Origin: Hymenobacter negativus
GTDB lineage: Bacteria > Bacteroidota > Bacteroidia > Cytophagales > Hymenobacteraceae
Direction of reading: 5' to 3'
DNA length: 64,000 nucleotides
Assembly: GCF_017571495.1 (NCBI RefSeq)
Contig: NZ_JAGETZ010000003.1
Coordinates: 496,001 to 560,000 of the forward strand
In this document: positions 51,727 to 61,765 of the stretch, one piece after another
How the letters are laid out: each line of letters begins with the position of its first letter
Numbering within the stretch: the first letter of the stretch is position 1
Program-made: the position numbers and the translations under genes
Notes under the pieces: generated by a model
Told to the model about the DNA's origin: nothing
The model's input: the letters and a program-made list of their open reading frames with translations, nothing else
Databases searched by the model: none

Positions 51727-52410
51727 CTACCCAACCAGCTCCCGTAGCACTTTGGGCACGCCGGTGCTGGCGGGCTCGGCCACGTAGCGCACGCCGCGCC
51801 GGCCGGCTTCGGGCTGGTGTGGGTCGATGACGAAGACCGGACAGGTGGCCGGGGCGTAGTGCAGTAGCCCAGCCGCCGGGTACACTTGCAGCGAGGTGCC
51901 CACAACGAGCAGCGCATCGGCGGTGGCGACAATTTCGGCGGCTTCTTCAATGGCCGGCACCATCTCGCCAAACCACACGATGTGTGGGCGCAGCTGGCTG
52001 CCGTCGGGCGCGAGGTCACCGACATTAATATCGCCGTCGCAGTAATACACGGTGGCTTCGTCGGCCACGGAGCGCATCTCATTCAGCATGCCGTGCAGGT
52101 GCAGCACGGTGGTAGAGCCGGCGCGCTCGTGGAGGTCGTCCACGTTTTGGGTGATGATGCTGACGCGCCAGTTCGGCTCTTCTTCGAAGCCCGCCAGGGC
52201 CAGGTGGGCGGCGTTGGGCTGCACGGTGCGGGCCTGGGCGCGGCGCTGGTTGTAAAACTCCAGCACTAGGGCCGGGTTGCGGGCAAAGCCTTCGGGCGAG
52301 GCCACGTCTTCGACGCGGTGCTCTTCCCAGAGGCCATTGCTGTCGCGGAAGGTGCGGATGCCGGATTCGGCCGAGACGCCGGCGCCGGTGAGGACGACGA
52401 GGTGTTTCAT
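51727..52410 (-). CDS. cobB: Sirtuin NAD-dependent deacylase
   Basis: 227 residues. 'LTGAGVSAESGIRTFRDSNGLWEE', 'ITQNVDDLHERAG', 'LHLHGML' and 'LRPHIVWFGEMVP' are the NAD-binding and catalytic-His motifs of Sir2. 'FYNQRR' gives the Tyr-x2-Arg pair of SIRT5/CobB-type enzymes that favour acidic acyl groups. Only one Cys ('YYCDGD') remains where the zinc ribbon Cys-x2-Cys pairs usually are, so this is a zinc-less form. It removes acyl groups from lysines using NAD. Start at 52408-52410 follows family length. Confidence 0.93.
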   Translation of the reverse strand: MKHLVVLTGAGVSAESGIRTFRDSNGLWEEHRVEDVASPEGFARNPALVLEFYNQRRAQARTVQPNAAHLALAGFEEEPNWRVSIITQNVDDLHERAGSTTVLHLHGMLNEMRSVADEATVYYCDGDINVGDLAPDGSQLRPHIVWFGEMVPAIEEAAEIVATADALLVVGTSLQVYPAAGLLHYAPATCPVFVIDPHQPEAGRRGVRYVAEPASTGVPKVLRELVG

Positions 52411-52513
52411 GTTAGTAGGACAAGTTGGGAGGCAAAGGTAGCCGCCGCCAGTTGGCAACCAGCCTGTGCCAGCTAGCCAGTTGCCAGTTGCTTGTGCCTG
52501 AAATGTTAGCCCC

Positions 52514-55500
52514 TCATCTGGGTTCCGTTCTGGCCTGGGGCCGTTTCTGAGGGATGCGCTGGGCCACGGAGCTAGTAGGGTCAAAATGCAGCACGAAGCG
52601 GTTACCAAGGCTACCGGCTTGGGCTACCTGAAACGGGTAGCTGGTGGTGGAGGTGAGCTGAATGGAGCGACCGGTAATGGCATCGTGCAGAAAGCAGCTT
52701 AGTCCATTCATATGCGCGTATTGGGCCACGGTCAGCACGTATGCGCCGGGCTGGGCCACGCTTCCCCGTAACGGGATGGAGCAAGGGCCAGTAATTGGGG
52801 GCAGCCCGTTGATGGCCAGCGTATCGCCGGTGGAGCTGAGGGAACTGAGGCTCGTTGTGCCACTGGCGTTCACGAAGGGCTTTACGGCATCGTAGTGCGC
52901 GTTGGTGCCTAGCGTAGCACCGGCTTCGAAGTACACGGTGGTTTCATCGCCGGTATTGGTGGCCGCATGCAGCAGCGTCAGGCGCACTACTGGCCGGGTA
53001 TCGGCCGCCAGGCGGTTTAAGGCGGGCGCCGCAGCATAGGTAGCCGAGCGGGCCGCATCCGTAAAAGTGAGAGAAACGCTGGTGTTACTGTTGCTGAGGT
53101 GCACCAGGAACCCCTGCCCCAAGGCAATCAGCGGATTGCCCATCCCGTTGATGTAGCTGCGATACTGCCCGGTATAGGGCCCGCTGCTTTGGAAGACGTA
53201 CATGGCATCGTCCAGGCCAGTGGGTCGGACCAGGCGGCGCCAGTCGAGAGTAGCGGGGTAGGGGTTGCCCAGCAGGTGCCAGCCGGCATCAGCCGAGGGC
53301 CCACGGGTCAGCGTGGTGCTGTAAGTGCCGCTGTTCAACTCGCCCACAAAATCTACGGTCTGGTTGCCCGCCAGCTGCACGGTGTAGCCGCGCAACACTT
53401 CCAGTGGCGCGGCGTTGCTGGCGGGCGAGAAGTAGCCTTGCTCAAAAGTTGCCGGGCTGCTTGAGGTTGTCGCAAGCCGGGTTTCATCGTAGCCCAGCAC
53501 CGTGGGAAAGGGCTGCACGAGCCCCGGCGTGGGGGAGGTGTTGTAGGCAGCGTTGGTGACGGGCACGAAGCTGGCCGTTGCCAGGTCGGCAACGGTGGTG
53601 GCGCGCACGGGGGAGGATAAATGTCGGTAGCCCATCCCTGCATTCAGGCTGGGGTCGAGGTAGCGCTGCACCGTGGCAGTGCCCAATACCACGCCGCCAC
53701 CGTTGGCTACCTGGGCCGTGCCGGCGGGGCCGGAAAGCAGCGTGAGCATCTGGCTGCCGAGTTGCAGGTTGCCGGCGGCCAACTGCAACGTCTGGGCAAT
53801 GCGAAGGGGAGCAGTGAGGCTGAGCCCGGCGGCGTTAGCCACGGTGAGGGCGCGCACCTGCGCCGGGAGTCCGGGACCCGTTTGTTGGGCCGCCGTGCCG
53901 TTGTAAACGTAGGTCGCATCGGGGCTGAAGCGGCGCGGACCGGCTACCTGCACGGCTCCGCTGGCCCCGGTTTCGGCAATGCCCGCCGGATGGCAGATGC
54001 GCAGCTCGGCCCCAACAGCCAGCTCAAAGCTGCCCGGCCCGGCCAGGAGCTGGCATTGCGCGTCAAGCACGCCGCCGCTTTGAACCAGGAGGTTGCCGGT
54101 TACCTGCAGCTGGCCACTTAGGGTGGCGCGGCCGGTTTCGGTGATGGTAACGTGGTGGTAGCTGCCCTGAATGGCCTGCGTGGTACTCACTACCAGGTCG
54201 GGGAAATTGGTGGTGAGGCGCGCCGTGAATACACCATCTTCGCAAGTGGTGGGCAGGGGTGGCGTGTTGCCAAAACGGAGCTGCCCGTGGTAAATGCCCG
54301 TTACGGCCCCGGCTTCACTGCCAGCATCGAAAACCAGGCCCGTGCCGCCGCTCGACGTATTGCCCATTGCCTGGCGTACCCATAGCCAACGGCCCAGCTG
54401 GTCGTAGCAGCTCACGAAGGCATTGGAGCAAGCCGGCCCGCTGCTGAGTTCCTGCCCGCCAACCGTAGCGCTGCCCCGAAAATGCCCCGTAATGCCCACG
54501 TTGCCCTGCCCGGTAATAGCCACGCTCCGGGCCTGGTCTTCTTCCGTACCGCCAAAGGTATTGGCCCAGCTCACCGCGCCCACCGAGTCGAATCTGGCCA
54601 CAAATCCATCGTAGTTGCCCTGGCTTGCGGCCGCTGTTGCACCTAGCTGCAGCGTGTTGCGGAAGCGGCCAGCCACGTACACCGCTCCCTGGGCATCGGT
54701 GACGACGCTGGTGCCGGTTGCATCGGTTCCGGCGGCCGCGCTGGTCCACAGCCAGGTGCCGGTGGCATTGAACTTGGCCAGCAGTCCGCCCGTGGGGGCC
54801 AGGGTGCCGGCCACGTACACTTGCCCGGTGCTGGTACTAGCCACGCCACCCACCAGACTATTATCCAGGTTTTGGGCCCATAGCAGCGTGCCCTGAGCAT
54901 CTAGCTTTGCTAGGAACGCGGCTCCGGGCCCGGCACTGGTGAACACATTGCTACCGATGGTGATGGTGCCCTGATACTGACCGGCTACCAGAGCGGCCCC
55001 GGCCCCGTCCACAGCTACCGCGCCGGCATAGTCCGGCCCCGTGCTGCCCGCTGACCGCACCCACAGGAGCGCACCCGAGCTGGCATATTTGGCCAAAAAG
55101 GCATCGTCGCCTCCCACACTGGTCAGCGCCATGCCATCGAAGGTGGCGCTGCCGCTGAAGTAGCCAGCCACGTACAGGTTGCCGGCGGCATCGCTGGCGA
55201 TGGCCGTGGCCCCGTCGCGCCCGGCTCCCCCGGCCTGTTTGGCCCATCGCACCTGCCCGGCGGCATCGTATTGGATGAGCAGCACGTCATCGCCGCCCCA
55301 GCTAGCCAACGATTGCCCCCCAACCGTCAGCGTGCCCTGGAACCGGCCGGCTACCGTATAGCTGCCGTCGGCCGCCCGCGCAATACCCTGCCCGCTGGCC
55401 GGGCTGCCACCCGATGCGGCCCACTGCCAGTCGGGTACCTGGGCTTCGGCAAGCGGCCCAGTCAATAACCAAAGGAAAACAAACCATGGCAGGAGGCCTG

Positions 55501-55528
55501 GCAGACGGGATGGTAAATGGGTAGTCAT
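52514..55528 (-). CDS. Large secreted repeat protein, sorting domain missing
   Basis: 1004 residues from ATG 55526-55528; signal peptide (MTTHLPSRLPGLLPWFVFLW). Residues ~30-420 contain SBBP-like beta repeats ('GGDDVLLIQYDAAGQVRWAKQ', 'GGDDAFLAKYASSGALLWVRS'). Residues ~440-980 are homologous to the upstream paralogue ('GPGSFELAVGAELRIC', 'ADAGWHLLGNPYPATLDW'). It stops after 'RFVLHFDPTSSVAQ' where the paralogue continues into a T9SS sorting domain; no such domain is found in any frame beyond the stop. Probably a truncated, possibly non-anchored T9SS protein or a gene that lost its 3' end. Confidence 0.82.
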   Translation of the reverse strand: MTTHLPSRLPGLLPWFVFLWLLTGPLAEAQVPDWQWAASGGSPASGQGIARAADGSYTVAGRFQGTLTVGGQSLASWGGDDVLLIQYDAAGQVRWAKQAGGAGRDGATAIASDAAGNLYVAGYFSGSATFDGMALTSVGGDDAFLAKYASSGALLWVRSAGSTGPDYAGAVAVDGAGAALVAGQYQGTITIGSNVFTSAGPGAAFLAKLDAQGTLLWAQNLDNSLVGGVASTSTGQVYVAGTLAPTGGLLAKFNATGTWLWTSAAAGTDATGTSVVTDAQGAVYVAGRFRNTLQLGATAAASQGNYDGFVARFDSVGAVSWANTFGGTEEDQARSVAITGQGNVGITGHFRGSATVGGQELSSGPACSNAFVSCYDQLGRWLWVRQAMGNTSSGGTGLVFDAGSEAGAVTGIYHGQLRFGNTPPLPTTCEDGVFTARLTTNFPDLVVSTTQAIQGSYHHVTITETGRATLSGQLQVTGNLLVQSGGVLDAQCQLLAGPGSFELAVGAELRICHPAGIAETGASGAVQVAGPRRFSPDATYVYNGTAAQQTGPGLPAQVRALTVANAAGLSLTAPLRIAQTLQLAAGNLQLGSQMLTLLSGPAGTAQVANGGGVVLGTATVQRYLDPSLNAGMGYRHLSSPVRATTVADLATASFVPVTNAAYNTSPTPGLVQPFPTVLGYDETRLATTSSSPATFEQGYFSPASNAAPLEVLRGYTVQLAGNQTVDFVGELNSGTYSTTLTRGPSADAGWHLLGNPYPATLDWRRLVRPTGLDDAMYVFQSSGPYTGQYRSYINGMGNPLIALGQGFLVHLSNSNTSVSLTFTDAARSATYAAAPALNRLAADTRPVVRLTLLHAATNTGDETTVYFEAGATLGTNAHYDAVKPFVNASGTTSLSSLSSTGDTLAINGLPPITGPCSIPLRGSVAQPGAYVLTVAQYAHMNGLSCFLHDAITGRSIQLTSTTSYPFQVAQAGSLGNRFVLHFDPTSSVAQRIPQKRPQARTEPR

Positions 55529-55580
55529 CGTTAACATATCCACCACGTGGGCATACCTCTATTCTGTGGGCAGCTTAGAC

Positions 55581-58500
55581 TTATTCAAGCACGACACGCC
55601 GGGTATAAACCTGCTTGCCGGCCAGAATGCGCAGGGCATAAACGCCGGTGGGCAACGGCTGCACATCCAGCTCCGTCTCTGAGCCCTGAGGGCCGAGCGG
55701 GATGGCCAACTCCTGAACCGTTTGGCCCAGGGCATTGAGCAGGGTGACCTGGGCTCGGGCCACGCCCGGCAGCGGAGGCAGGGCCAAGCGAAAGTTGCCG
55801 TGGGCCGGGTTGGGGAAGAGGTTCACGTTGGCAGTGCTCAGGACGGTAGCCGTGGCCAGTACCCCCGCCGGGCGCAGCACCAGGCTAAACCGCGTGTGGC
55901 CGGCGGTAGCCGTGGCCAGCGTGAAGGAATATTGCGTTTGTGGGGCCAGCAGCTGGCGCGTGCCGGTCAGGGCATCGGCCAGGTAGAGAGTAGCCCCGCC
56001 CCAATCGGCTAAATCAGCTACCTCAAAATGAAAGCTGCCGGGCTGGGGCACGTCCAGGGTCAGGGGAATAATTTCCTCCTGACTGCCCAGCAGGGGCCGG
56101 CCCTGGATGGCCAGAGGCGCACTGCCGCTGCTGAGCGAGGCTAGGTTCAGACCGGTGGCGTTAGCCAGCTTGGGGGCGTCATATTCGGCGTCGACCCCCA
56201 CCGTGGCTCCGGCTTCGGTGTAGAGCCAGGTTTCATCCCTGCCACCGGCCCCGCTTACCAGCAGGCGCAGGCGGGCCCGCGTGTCAGCTGTGCCCCGGCC
56301 AAAGGCGGGCTGGGGCCCAAAGGTGGTAATGCGGTTGGCGTTGGTCAGGTTCACCTCGCCCGACAAGCCCGGGGCGGCCGTGCGCACGAAGTAGCCCGCG
56401 CCGGCGGGGATGATTGGCTCGCCCAGCCCCCGGATGCACGAGCGGTAGGTACCCGTGTAGGGCCCCGTGCTTTGAAACACGTACGCCGCCGCGCCCACGT
56501 CGGGCCGCTGGGCTGCAGTCACCGTGCTCCAGTCCAGGGGGCTGGGGTAGGGGTTGCCCAGCAGCTGCCAGCCCGCATCGGCCTGCGGGCCCCGATTGAG
56601 GCTGCTGCGGCTAACGGGGCCGCTGGTGAAAGTGCCCGTGAAATCAACCAGCACGTTATTCGGCACCTGGGCCGTGAAGCCCTGCCCTGGTACCATGGCC
56701 GTGGCCAGCGAGGCGGGCACGGTCCAGCCCTTGTCGAAGTCGGTGATGGTCGTGGCCAGCGAGGTGCTTAGCCGGTTCTGGTTGTAGGTGAAGAGCGTAG
56801 GAAAGGGCGTGACCAGATTGGGGGCTGCCGACGTATTATAGGCCGTATTGAGCACGGGCGTGTAGCCCGGGCTGACCAGGTCGGCCACGGTCGAGTTGCT
56901 CATCGGCGAGCTGTAGTGGCGGTAGCCGCTGCCAGCCGGGTTCCGTACGTTGAGGTAGCGTTGCATGGTGCCCGTGCCCTGCACCAGCCCGCCGGTGTTG
57001 TCAATCAGGGCTGTGCCGGCTGCGCTGGAGAGCAGCGTCAGGGGCTGGCTGCCCGTGGTCAGGTCCCCCGCCGTCAGGCGCAGGACCTGGGCGATGGATA
57101 CGCCCTGGGTGAGGGTGAGGCCCTGATTGGCATTATCGACCGTCAGGTTGCGCACCTGACTGGGCAGGCCCGGGCCTGTCACCTGGGCCACCGTCCCGGT
57201 GTAGGCGTACGAGGCATCGGGGCTGAAGCTGCGGACCCCGGCTACCTGGATGGCCCCACTCGCGCCCGTGGTGCTGATGCCCGCCCCGTCGCAGATGGCC
57301 AGCGTGGCCCCGGCCGCCAGCGTGAAGCTGCCGGGCCCGGTCACGGCTGCGCAGCCGGCACTGCTGCCCGTGGCCAATACGCCGCCGTCCTGCACGAGCA
57401 ACGCTCCGCTTACCTCAAAGTTGTCGGTGAGGGAGAGACGGCCCGTGCTGGTGACGGTTATGTTGCGGTACACGCCGCCGGGCAGGCTCAGCGCGGTGTT
57501 CACCACCAGGTCGGGCACCACGGCGGGAGCAATGGCAATATCCTGGCCGTTGTCGGACCCAAGCACCAGGCCCTGGGCCTGCACCACCCGCAGCCGGTAC
57601 TTGCTCCCCGTTGGTAGATTGGCTGGCAGTGTCACAGCCAGCGGCGAGGTCAGGCCCTGGCCCACCACCTGCACCTGCCCGGACCGGAAGCGGCCCAGGG
57701 CATTGCTGAGCTGAACCTCAAAGTTTTGCTCACTGGCCAGGAAAGGACCTTCGGTAGCAAAAGCAACAGCCAGGCTTTCACCTGGCGCGTAGCTAGTGCG
57801 GGCGAGCGGCGCCGTGTTGATAAACTTCTCCGAGTAGCGCACTATCATCCCGTTCTCGCCCACTACCCAACCATTGTAGCGGTCAATAAAGCTACCTGAG
57901 GTCTGCCCCAGGCCGACGTTCACCTGCGGGGTCCAAGTAAGGCCCGCGTCGGAGGTGTGGTACACTTGGCCGCCGTATACCCAGCCCTCCTGCAGAGAGT
58001 TGAACGTTACCCGACCGCTAATCTGCTGATTTGCGGTGTTTCTAATGGGGGCCCAGGTTTGGCCGCCATCGGTGGTGCGGTAAAGAAACTGGTCGCCGAC
58101 GAAGCCCAACTGCGACGTGACGAAGTACAGGTTTGTGGGTGGAGTACCGAAAGTGAAGACGGGTATTGGCACGGGCTGCCAGGTAGCCCCCCCGTCCATC
58201 GTTTTAATGCAGACGCCTCCAGTACCCCGCGCATAGGCGGTGGTGTTATCGCCCCAGCTCACGACTTGCAGGTTTTGGGTAGTGCCGCTGGTGCCGCGCT
58301 GCCAGCTTTGGCCTCCGTTGCGGGTATACCATACCTCGCCCAGATTGCCCACCAGCAGGCCGAAGCGGCAGTCCCGGAACTGTAAGTCATTGACCGAGGC
58401 AGCCCCGGTCAGCGGCAGGCGCACCCAATTCTGGCCCGCGTCCACGGTTTTGAGCACGTAGACCGGCTGGCTGGCCGGGCCGTAATCCCGGCCAGCCAGG

Positions 58501-59813
58501 TAGGCGGTATCGGTATCGGGGAAGGAGCCAACCAACAGGCCGTTAATAGACCAGTCCACGCCGGGCGCATGGCTGGGCACGTCCATCGCCTGCCACGTCT
58601 GGCCGCGGGTCGCCGTGCGAAACAGGTACTTGAGCAGGGAATTTCCTCCAATGGCCCAGCCGTGCACGGGGTCGGGAAAGCCGACCCGGTCGAAGGTCTG
58701 AACGTTGTCGAGCCGCTGGTCGCGCCGCTGGCCGGTCAGGCCAAAGTTGGTGGTGGTCATCAGCATGCCATAGGCACCAGCCGAAAAGCCTACTCCCGTG
58801 GGCCGAAGCTTGGTGCGCCCGTAGTAAAGCATCCCCCGGCCAATTGTCCAGGTTTGGCCGCCGTCTGCGGTAATGAAAGAGTCGGTGAGTCCGTGGAGTC
58901 CATCGGCAAAATTCAAATCCGTCACTTCAGGATAGTAATTGAGTGACGGATTATAAATATGCACAATCGTCCAGCTAGCGCCACCATCGGTAGTATGGAA
59001 GAAGTTAGGTACCGAGCCCCCAAAGCCACCGGCGACCCAACCATTCTGCGCGTCCAGGAAAAAGACCTTATTAAAGGCTATGCCCATCGAGACGGGGGTC
59101 ACGTCGGTGAAGGTCTGGCCCCCGTCGGTGGTTTTGAGCACGGAGTTGTAGCCGGTGAGGTAGCCCACCAGGGGGGAGACAAACTGCACCGCCGTGGTCT
59201 GGGGGGGAACGGTGATGCCCGACCAGCCCAGCCCCCCGTTGTGAGTAACCTGCACGCGGGCCGGCCGATTGTAACCCGGCGCGTTCCAATAATAAAAGAC
59301 GTAGCCCTCGCTCGCCGAAAAGAAACGGATGCTTTGCATTACCACAAAATCAGATTCCCCCACCAGCTGGGTACTCCAGGTCTGGCCCCCATCCGTTGTC
59401 CTGCGCACCTCGCCCCGACCAGGCAAACTGATAGAGGGGTCGTTGGTAGGAGTATTGCAGGCCACCCAGCCAAGCTGCGGGGTCACGAAGCTCACGGCCA
59501 TCAGGTCATAGGTCATGCCCAGATACAGCTGGCTCCAGGTCTGGCCCTGGTCGGTGGTTTTCATCGCCGCGCCGTAGCGGCCCACGGCAATGGCCGACTG
59601 GTCGTCGAAGACGTGAATATCGGTCAGGTCATAGCCGGCTGGGCGCGGGGCCTGCCACTGCCAGTCAGGCGCCCCCGGCACGGTGAAGGGCACCTGGGCC
59701 TGGGCACCGGGCACCCACCCGAGTAACGCAGCCACGAGCAGGACGGCAATAACATAACAGCGGCGCACCGCCAGGAAATGAATCGCCGCAAGAAGATGAA
59801 TAAAGACCGGCAT
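55581..59813 (-). CDS. Very large secreted BNR/YCF48 repeat protein with T9SS sorting domain
   Basis: About 1410 residues from the ATG near 59813, where a signal peptide-like 'CYVIAVLLVAALLGWVPGAQAQ' follows; a longer frame starts at 59945. Twelve 'TTDGGQTW'-type repeats (residues ~50-700) imply beta-propellers of the sortilin/photosystem-stability class. The next ~550 residues match the downstream gene. The C-terminus is a sorting domain ('NVNLFPNPAHGNFRLAL', 'LPTGVYALRILAGKQVYTRRVVLE'). A surface adhesin or sensor role is possible; no catalytic motif seen. Confidence 0.88.
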   Translation of the reverse strand: MPVFIHLLAAIHFLAVRRCYVIAVLLVAALLGWVPGAQAQVPFTVPGAPDWQWQAPRPAGYDLTDIHVFDDQSAIAVGRYGAAMKTTDQGQTWSQLYLGMTYDLMAVSFVTPQLGWVACNTPTNDPSISLPGRGEVRRTTDGGQTWSTQLVGESDFVVMQSIRFFSASEGYVFYYWNAPGYNRPARVQVTHNGGLGWSGITVPPQTTAVQFVSPLVGYLTGYNSVLKTTDGGQTFTDVTPVSMGIAFNKVFFLDAQNGWVAGGFGGSVPNFFHTTDGGASWTIVHIYNPSLNYYPEVTDLNFADGLHGLTDSFITADGGQTWTIGRGMLYYGRTKLRPTGVGFSAGAYGMLMTTTNFGLTGQRRDQRLDNVQTFDRVGFPDPVHGWAIGGNSLLKYLFRTATRGQTWQAMDVPSHAPGVDWSINGLLVGSFPDTDTAYLAGRDYGPASQPVYVLKTVDAGQNWVRLPLTGAASVNDLQFRDCRFGLLVGNLGEVWYTRNGGQSWQRGTSGTTQNLQVVSWGDNTTAYARGTGGVCIKTMDGGATWQPVPIPVFTFGTPPTNLYFVTSQLGFVGDQFLYRTTDGGQTWAPIRNTANQQISGRVTFNSLQEGWVYGGQVYHTSDAGLTWTPQVNVGLGQTSGSFIDRYNGWVVGENGMIVRYSEKFINTAPLARTSYAPGESLAVAFATEGPFLASEQNFEVQLSNALGRFRSGQVQVVGQGLTSPLAVTLPANLPTGSKYRLRVVQAQGLVLGSDNGQDIAIAPAVVPDLVVNTALSLPGGVYRNITVTSTGRLSLTDNFEVSGALLVQDGGVLATGSSAGCAAVTGPGSFTLAAGATLAICDGAGISTTGASGAIQVAGVRSFSPDASYAYTGTVAQVTGPGLPSQVRNLTVDNANQGLTLTQGVSIAQVLRLTAGDLTTGSQPLTLLSSAAGTALIDNTGGLVQGTGTMQRYLNVRNPAGSGYRHYSSPMSNSTVADLVSPGYTPVLNTAYNTSAAPNLVTPFPTLFTYNQNRLSTSLATTITDFDKGWTVPASLATAMVPGQGFTAQVPNNVLVDFTGTFTSGPVSRSSLNRGPQADAGWQLLGNPYPSPLDWSTVTAAQRPDVGAAAYVFQSTGPYTGTYRSCIRGLGEPIIPAGAGYFVRTAAPGLSGEVNLTNANRITTFGPQPAFGRGTADTRARLRLLVSGAGGRDETWLYTEAGATVGVDAEYDAPKLANATGLNLASLSSGSAPLAIQGRPLLGSQEEIIPLTLDVPQPGSFHFEVADLADWGGATLYLADALTGTRQLLAPQTQYSFTLATATAGHTRFSLVLRPAGVLATATVLSTANVNLFPNPAHGNFRLALPPLPGVARAQVTLLNALGQTVQELAIPLGPQGSETELDVQPLPTGVYALRILAGKQVYTRRVVLE

Positions 59814-59995
59814 GGCAACCACAGAGTAAGGAATAAATAGGATTCGCTGGTACCTCCAATCGCCCCCACCGCAGCCCAATGATAGGCCGTGATGGGGGCG
59901 GAAGTACCAAGGCACCCCGCACCCAGGCGGGCACGGGGTGCGCATGCAAGTGGAATAACTGCCAGGGCCATAACTCCTGGCAACCAGCGGACAGA

Positions 59996-61765
59996 TTAGT
60001 GTTTTACCTGAACCGTTTTACCAACCGATTTTCCGTCGGGCAGCACGGCCCGCAGAGTATAGGTTCCCGTAGGCACCTCTCTCACATCGAGGCGAGTGTG
60101 AGCTTCTTTGGTGCTGGTTTGCTGCACCGTCCGGCCCAGCATATCCGTTAGCATCAGCTGTGCGGCACCCTTCTTCAGGTCCAGATCAACGTGCAGCTCA
60201 TTGCCGGCCGGGTTCGGGTAGGCCACGAGTGGCTCTGCCGAGGATGTAGCGGAGGTGCTGCCCAGAGCCATGCGGTTTACCGTACCACCTACGTTTACCT
60301 CGAGGCAGTTAGCACTGTTTCTGATTATCACGTTTACGCTCTGGCCTACTACCTCGGCGTTGGCGAAAGTCACGTACGGGGTGGAAATAGTTATGTGCTG
60401 GGGGTTGGGGTTGTTAGTGCTAGACCACTCATAGCTGATACCTGCTCCCGTGCCCTGCTCGCAGCCAGGATTGTTCGGGTTGGTAACCTCGAAATATTTT
60501 TTCTGCGACCCGTAGCGCTCAATCAAGTACGTGGAGGCCGAACAGCCGTTTTCGCCAGACACCTTAACCGGTAGGGTACTCCCACCGGTGCCGCAGCCGG
60601 CAACGCGTACGGTTACGTCACCCGCTTGCACATTGGCAGGCACGGTCACCGTAATCGAATTGTCGGTGTCGGTGGTGGTAGGCCAACCGGCGGGCAATTG
60701 CCAGTCAAAAATAGTATTTGCCGGCAACAGGCTAGAGGCCACCGTAAACGTAACGCTAGCCCCCGGGGTCAGGCAGCCGGTGAGCGAAGGTGTAATGGGG
60801 TTGTTGGTAGTCGTTAGCTGGCGAGACACGCGGAAGGCATTGGACGTACTAGCGGCGCACTCGCCCCCACCACTGTTTTTAGCCGTCACGCTGATGTCGG
60901 CCACTACCGCACTGTTAGGAGTGATAGTAGCCGTTTGGGTGCCAGCAGTAGCGTAGGTTACCCCGCCCGCTACCGGTGTCGAATTCGGCAGGCTCAGACT
61001 CCACCCGGTGGGAATACCGTTCCACACGTAGGTTACCCCGGTTTCCACGCTGAAAGTAAACGTGAACGCTGAGAAGTCGGTTTTGCAGGAAGCAGCCCCG
61101 CCTGGAATCAGTGTTACCGTCCGAGGCTTCACGTAGATGGTTTTGGTCATGTAAGCGGTATTACACCCCCCAATCGTGACCCTGAGAGTAAGGCTATTGC
61201 CGGTAAAGCCCGCGGTGGGCAGTGTTAAAGCAAGTGCGCTGTGGTCACCAGAATAATCCACTGCAAAATTTCCAGGGAAAGCGCCTGCATCTGTACCCCA
61301 AGTGTACGTATCGATACCAATTTGGGCGTTGATAAGTGCAGGGGTGCTGACCAGCGGAGGCACCACAAAGCCATAGGTTTTTCCTAGCTCCACGCAATCG
61401 GGGCCCAGAAACTGGCTGTCAGCAGGCTGGGGGAAAGTCTTGTTGATTATCAGGTCATGGGGAGTTGGGCCACAACCGCCAGCGGAAGAGTAGAAAATGA
61501 GCTTGCCCCGCCCGGGGCCCGTTGAGGTAACGGTAATGGTGTAGACGTTGCCCGACGATAACGGATTAGAGATGGCGATATCTCCCCGGGTGTCCCAGTT
61601 GCTAAATGTCTCCGAGGGGTTCATGGTATAGCTGTAGGCAACAGCAGCAGTGCTGCCTTGGCAGACGGGGCCAGTCACGGAGTACTGCGCCTGAGCGCTA
61701 ATTACAGTACCCAACAGGGCAAAGACCAGCACCAGGCGGGCGGCCATTGTAGAGAAGGTTTTCAT
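59996..61765 (-). CDS. Secreted PKD/Ig-like protein with T9SS sorting domain
   Basis: 589 residues: signal peptide (MKTFSTMAARLVLVFALLG), then several Cys-bearing beta-sandwich repeats with 'GPGRGKLIFYSSAGGCGPT', 'LTLRVTIGGCNTAYMTKTIYV', 'DVTVRVAGCGTGGSTLPVKV' of the PKD/gliding-motility SprB-like flavour, then a sorting domain ('YPNPAGNELHVDLDLKKG', 'TGTYTLRAVLPDG'). It precedes the two giant repeat proteins on the same strand. Surface-exposed structural or adhesive role inferred. Confidence 0.83.
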   Translation of the reverse strand: MKTFSTMAARLVLVFALLGTVISAQAQYSVTGPVCQGSTAAVAYSYTMNPSETFSNWDTRGDIAISNPLSSGNVYTITVTSTGPGRGKLIFYSSAGGCGPTPHDLIINKTFPQPADSQFLGPDCVELGKTYGFVVPPLVSTPALINAQIGIDTYTWGTDAGAFPGNFAVDYSGDHSALALTLPTAGFTGNSLTLRVTIGGCNTAYMTKTIYVKPRTVTLIPGGAASCKTDFSAFTFTFSVETGVTYVWNGIPTGWSLSLPNSTPVAGGVTYATAGTQTATITPNSAVVADISVTAKNSGGGECAASTSNAFRVSRQLTTTNNPITPSLTGCLTPGASVTFTVASSLLPANTIFDWQLPAGWPTTTDTDNSITVTVPANVQAGDVTVRVAGCGTGGSTLPVKVSGENGCSASTYLIERYGSQKKYFEVTNPNNPGCEQGTGAGISYEWSSTNNPNPQHITISTPYVTFANAEVVGQSVNVIIRNSANCLEVNVGGTVNRMALGSTSATSSAEPLVAYPNPAGNELHVDLDLKKGAAQLMLTDMLGRTVQQTSTKEAHTRLDVREVPTGTYTLRAVLPDGKSVGKTVQVKH

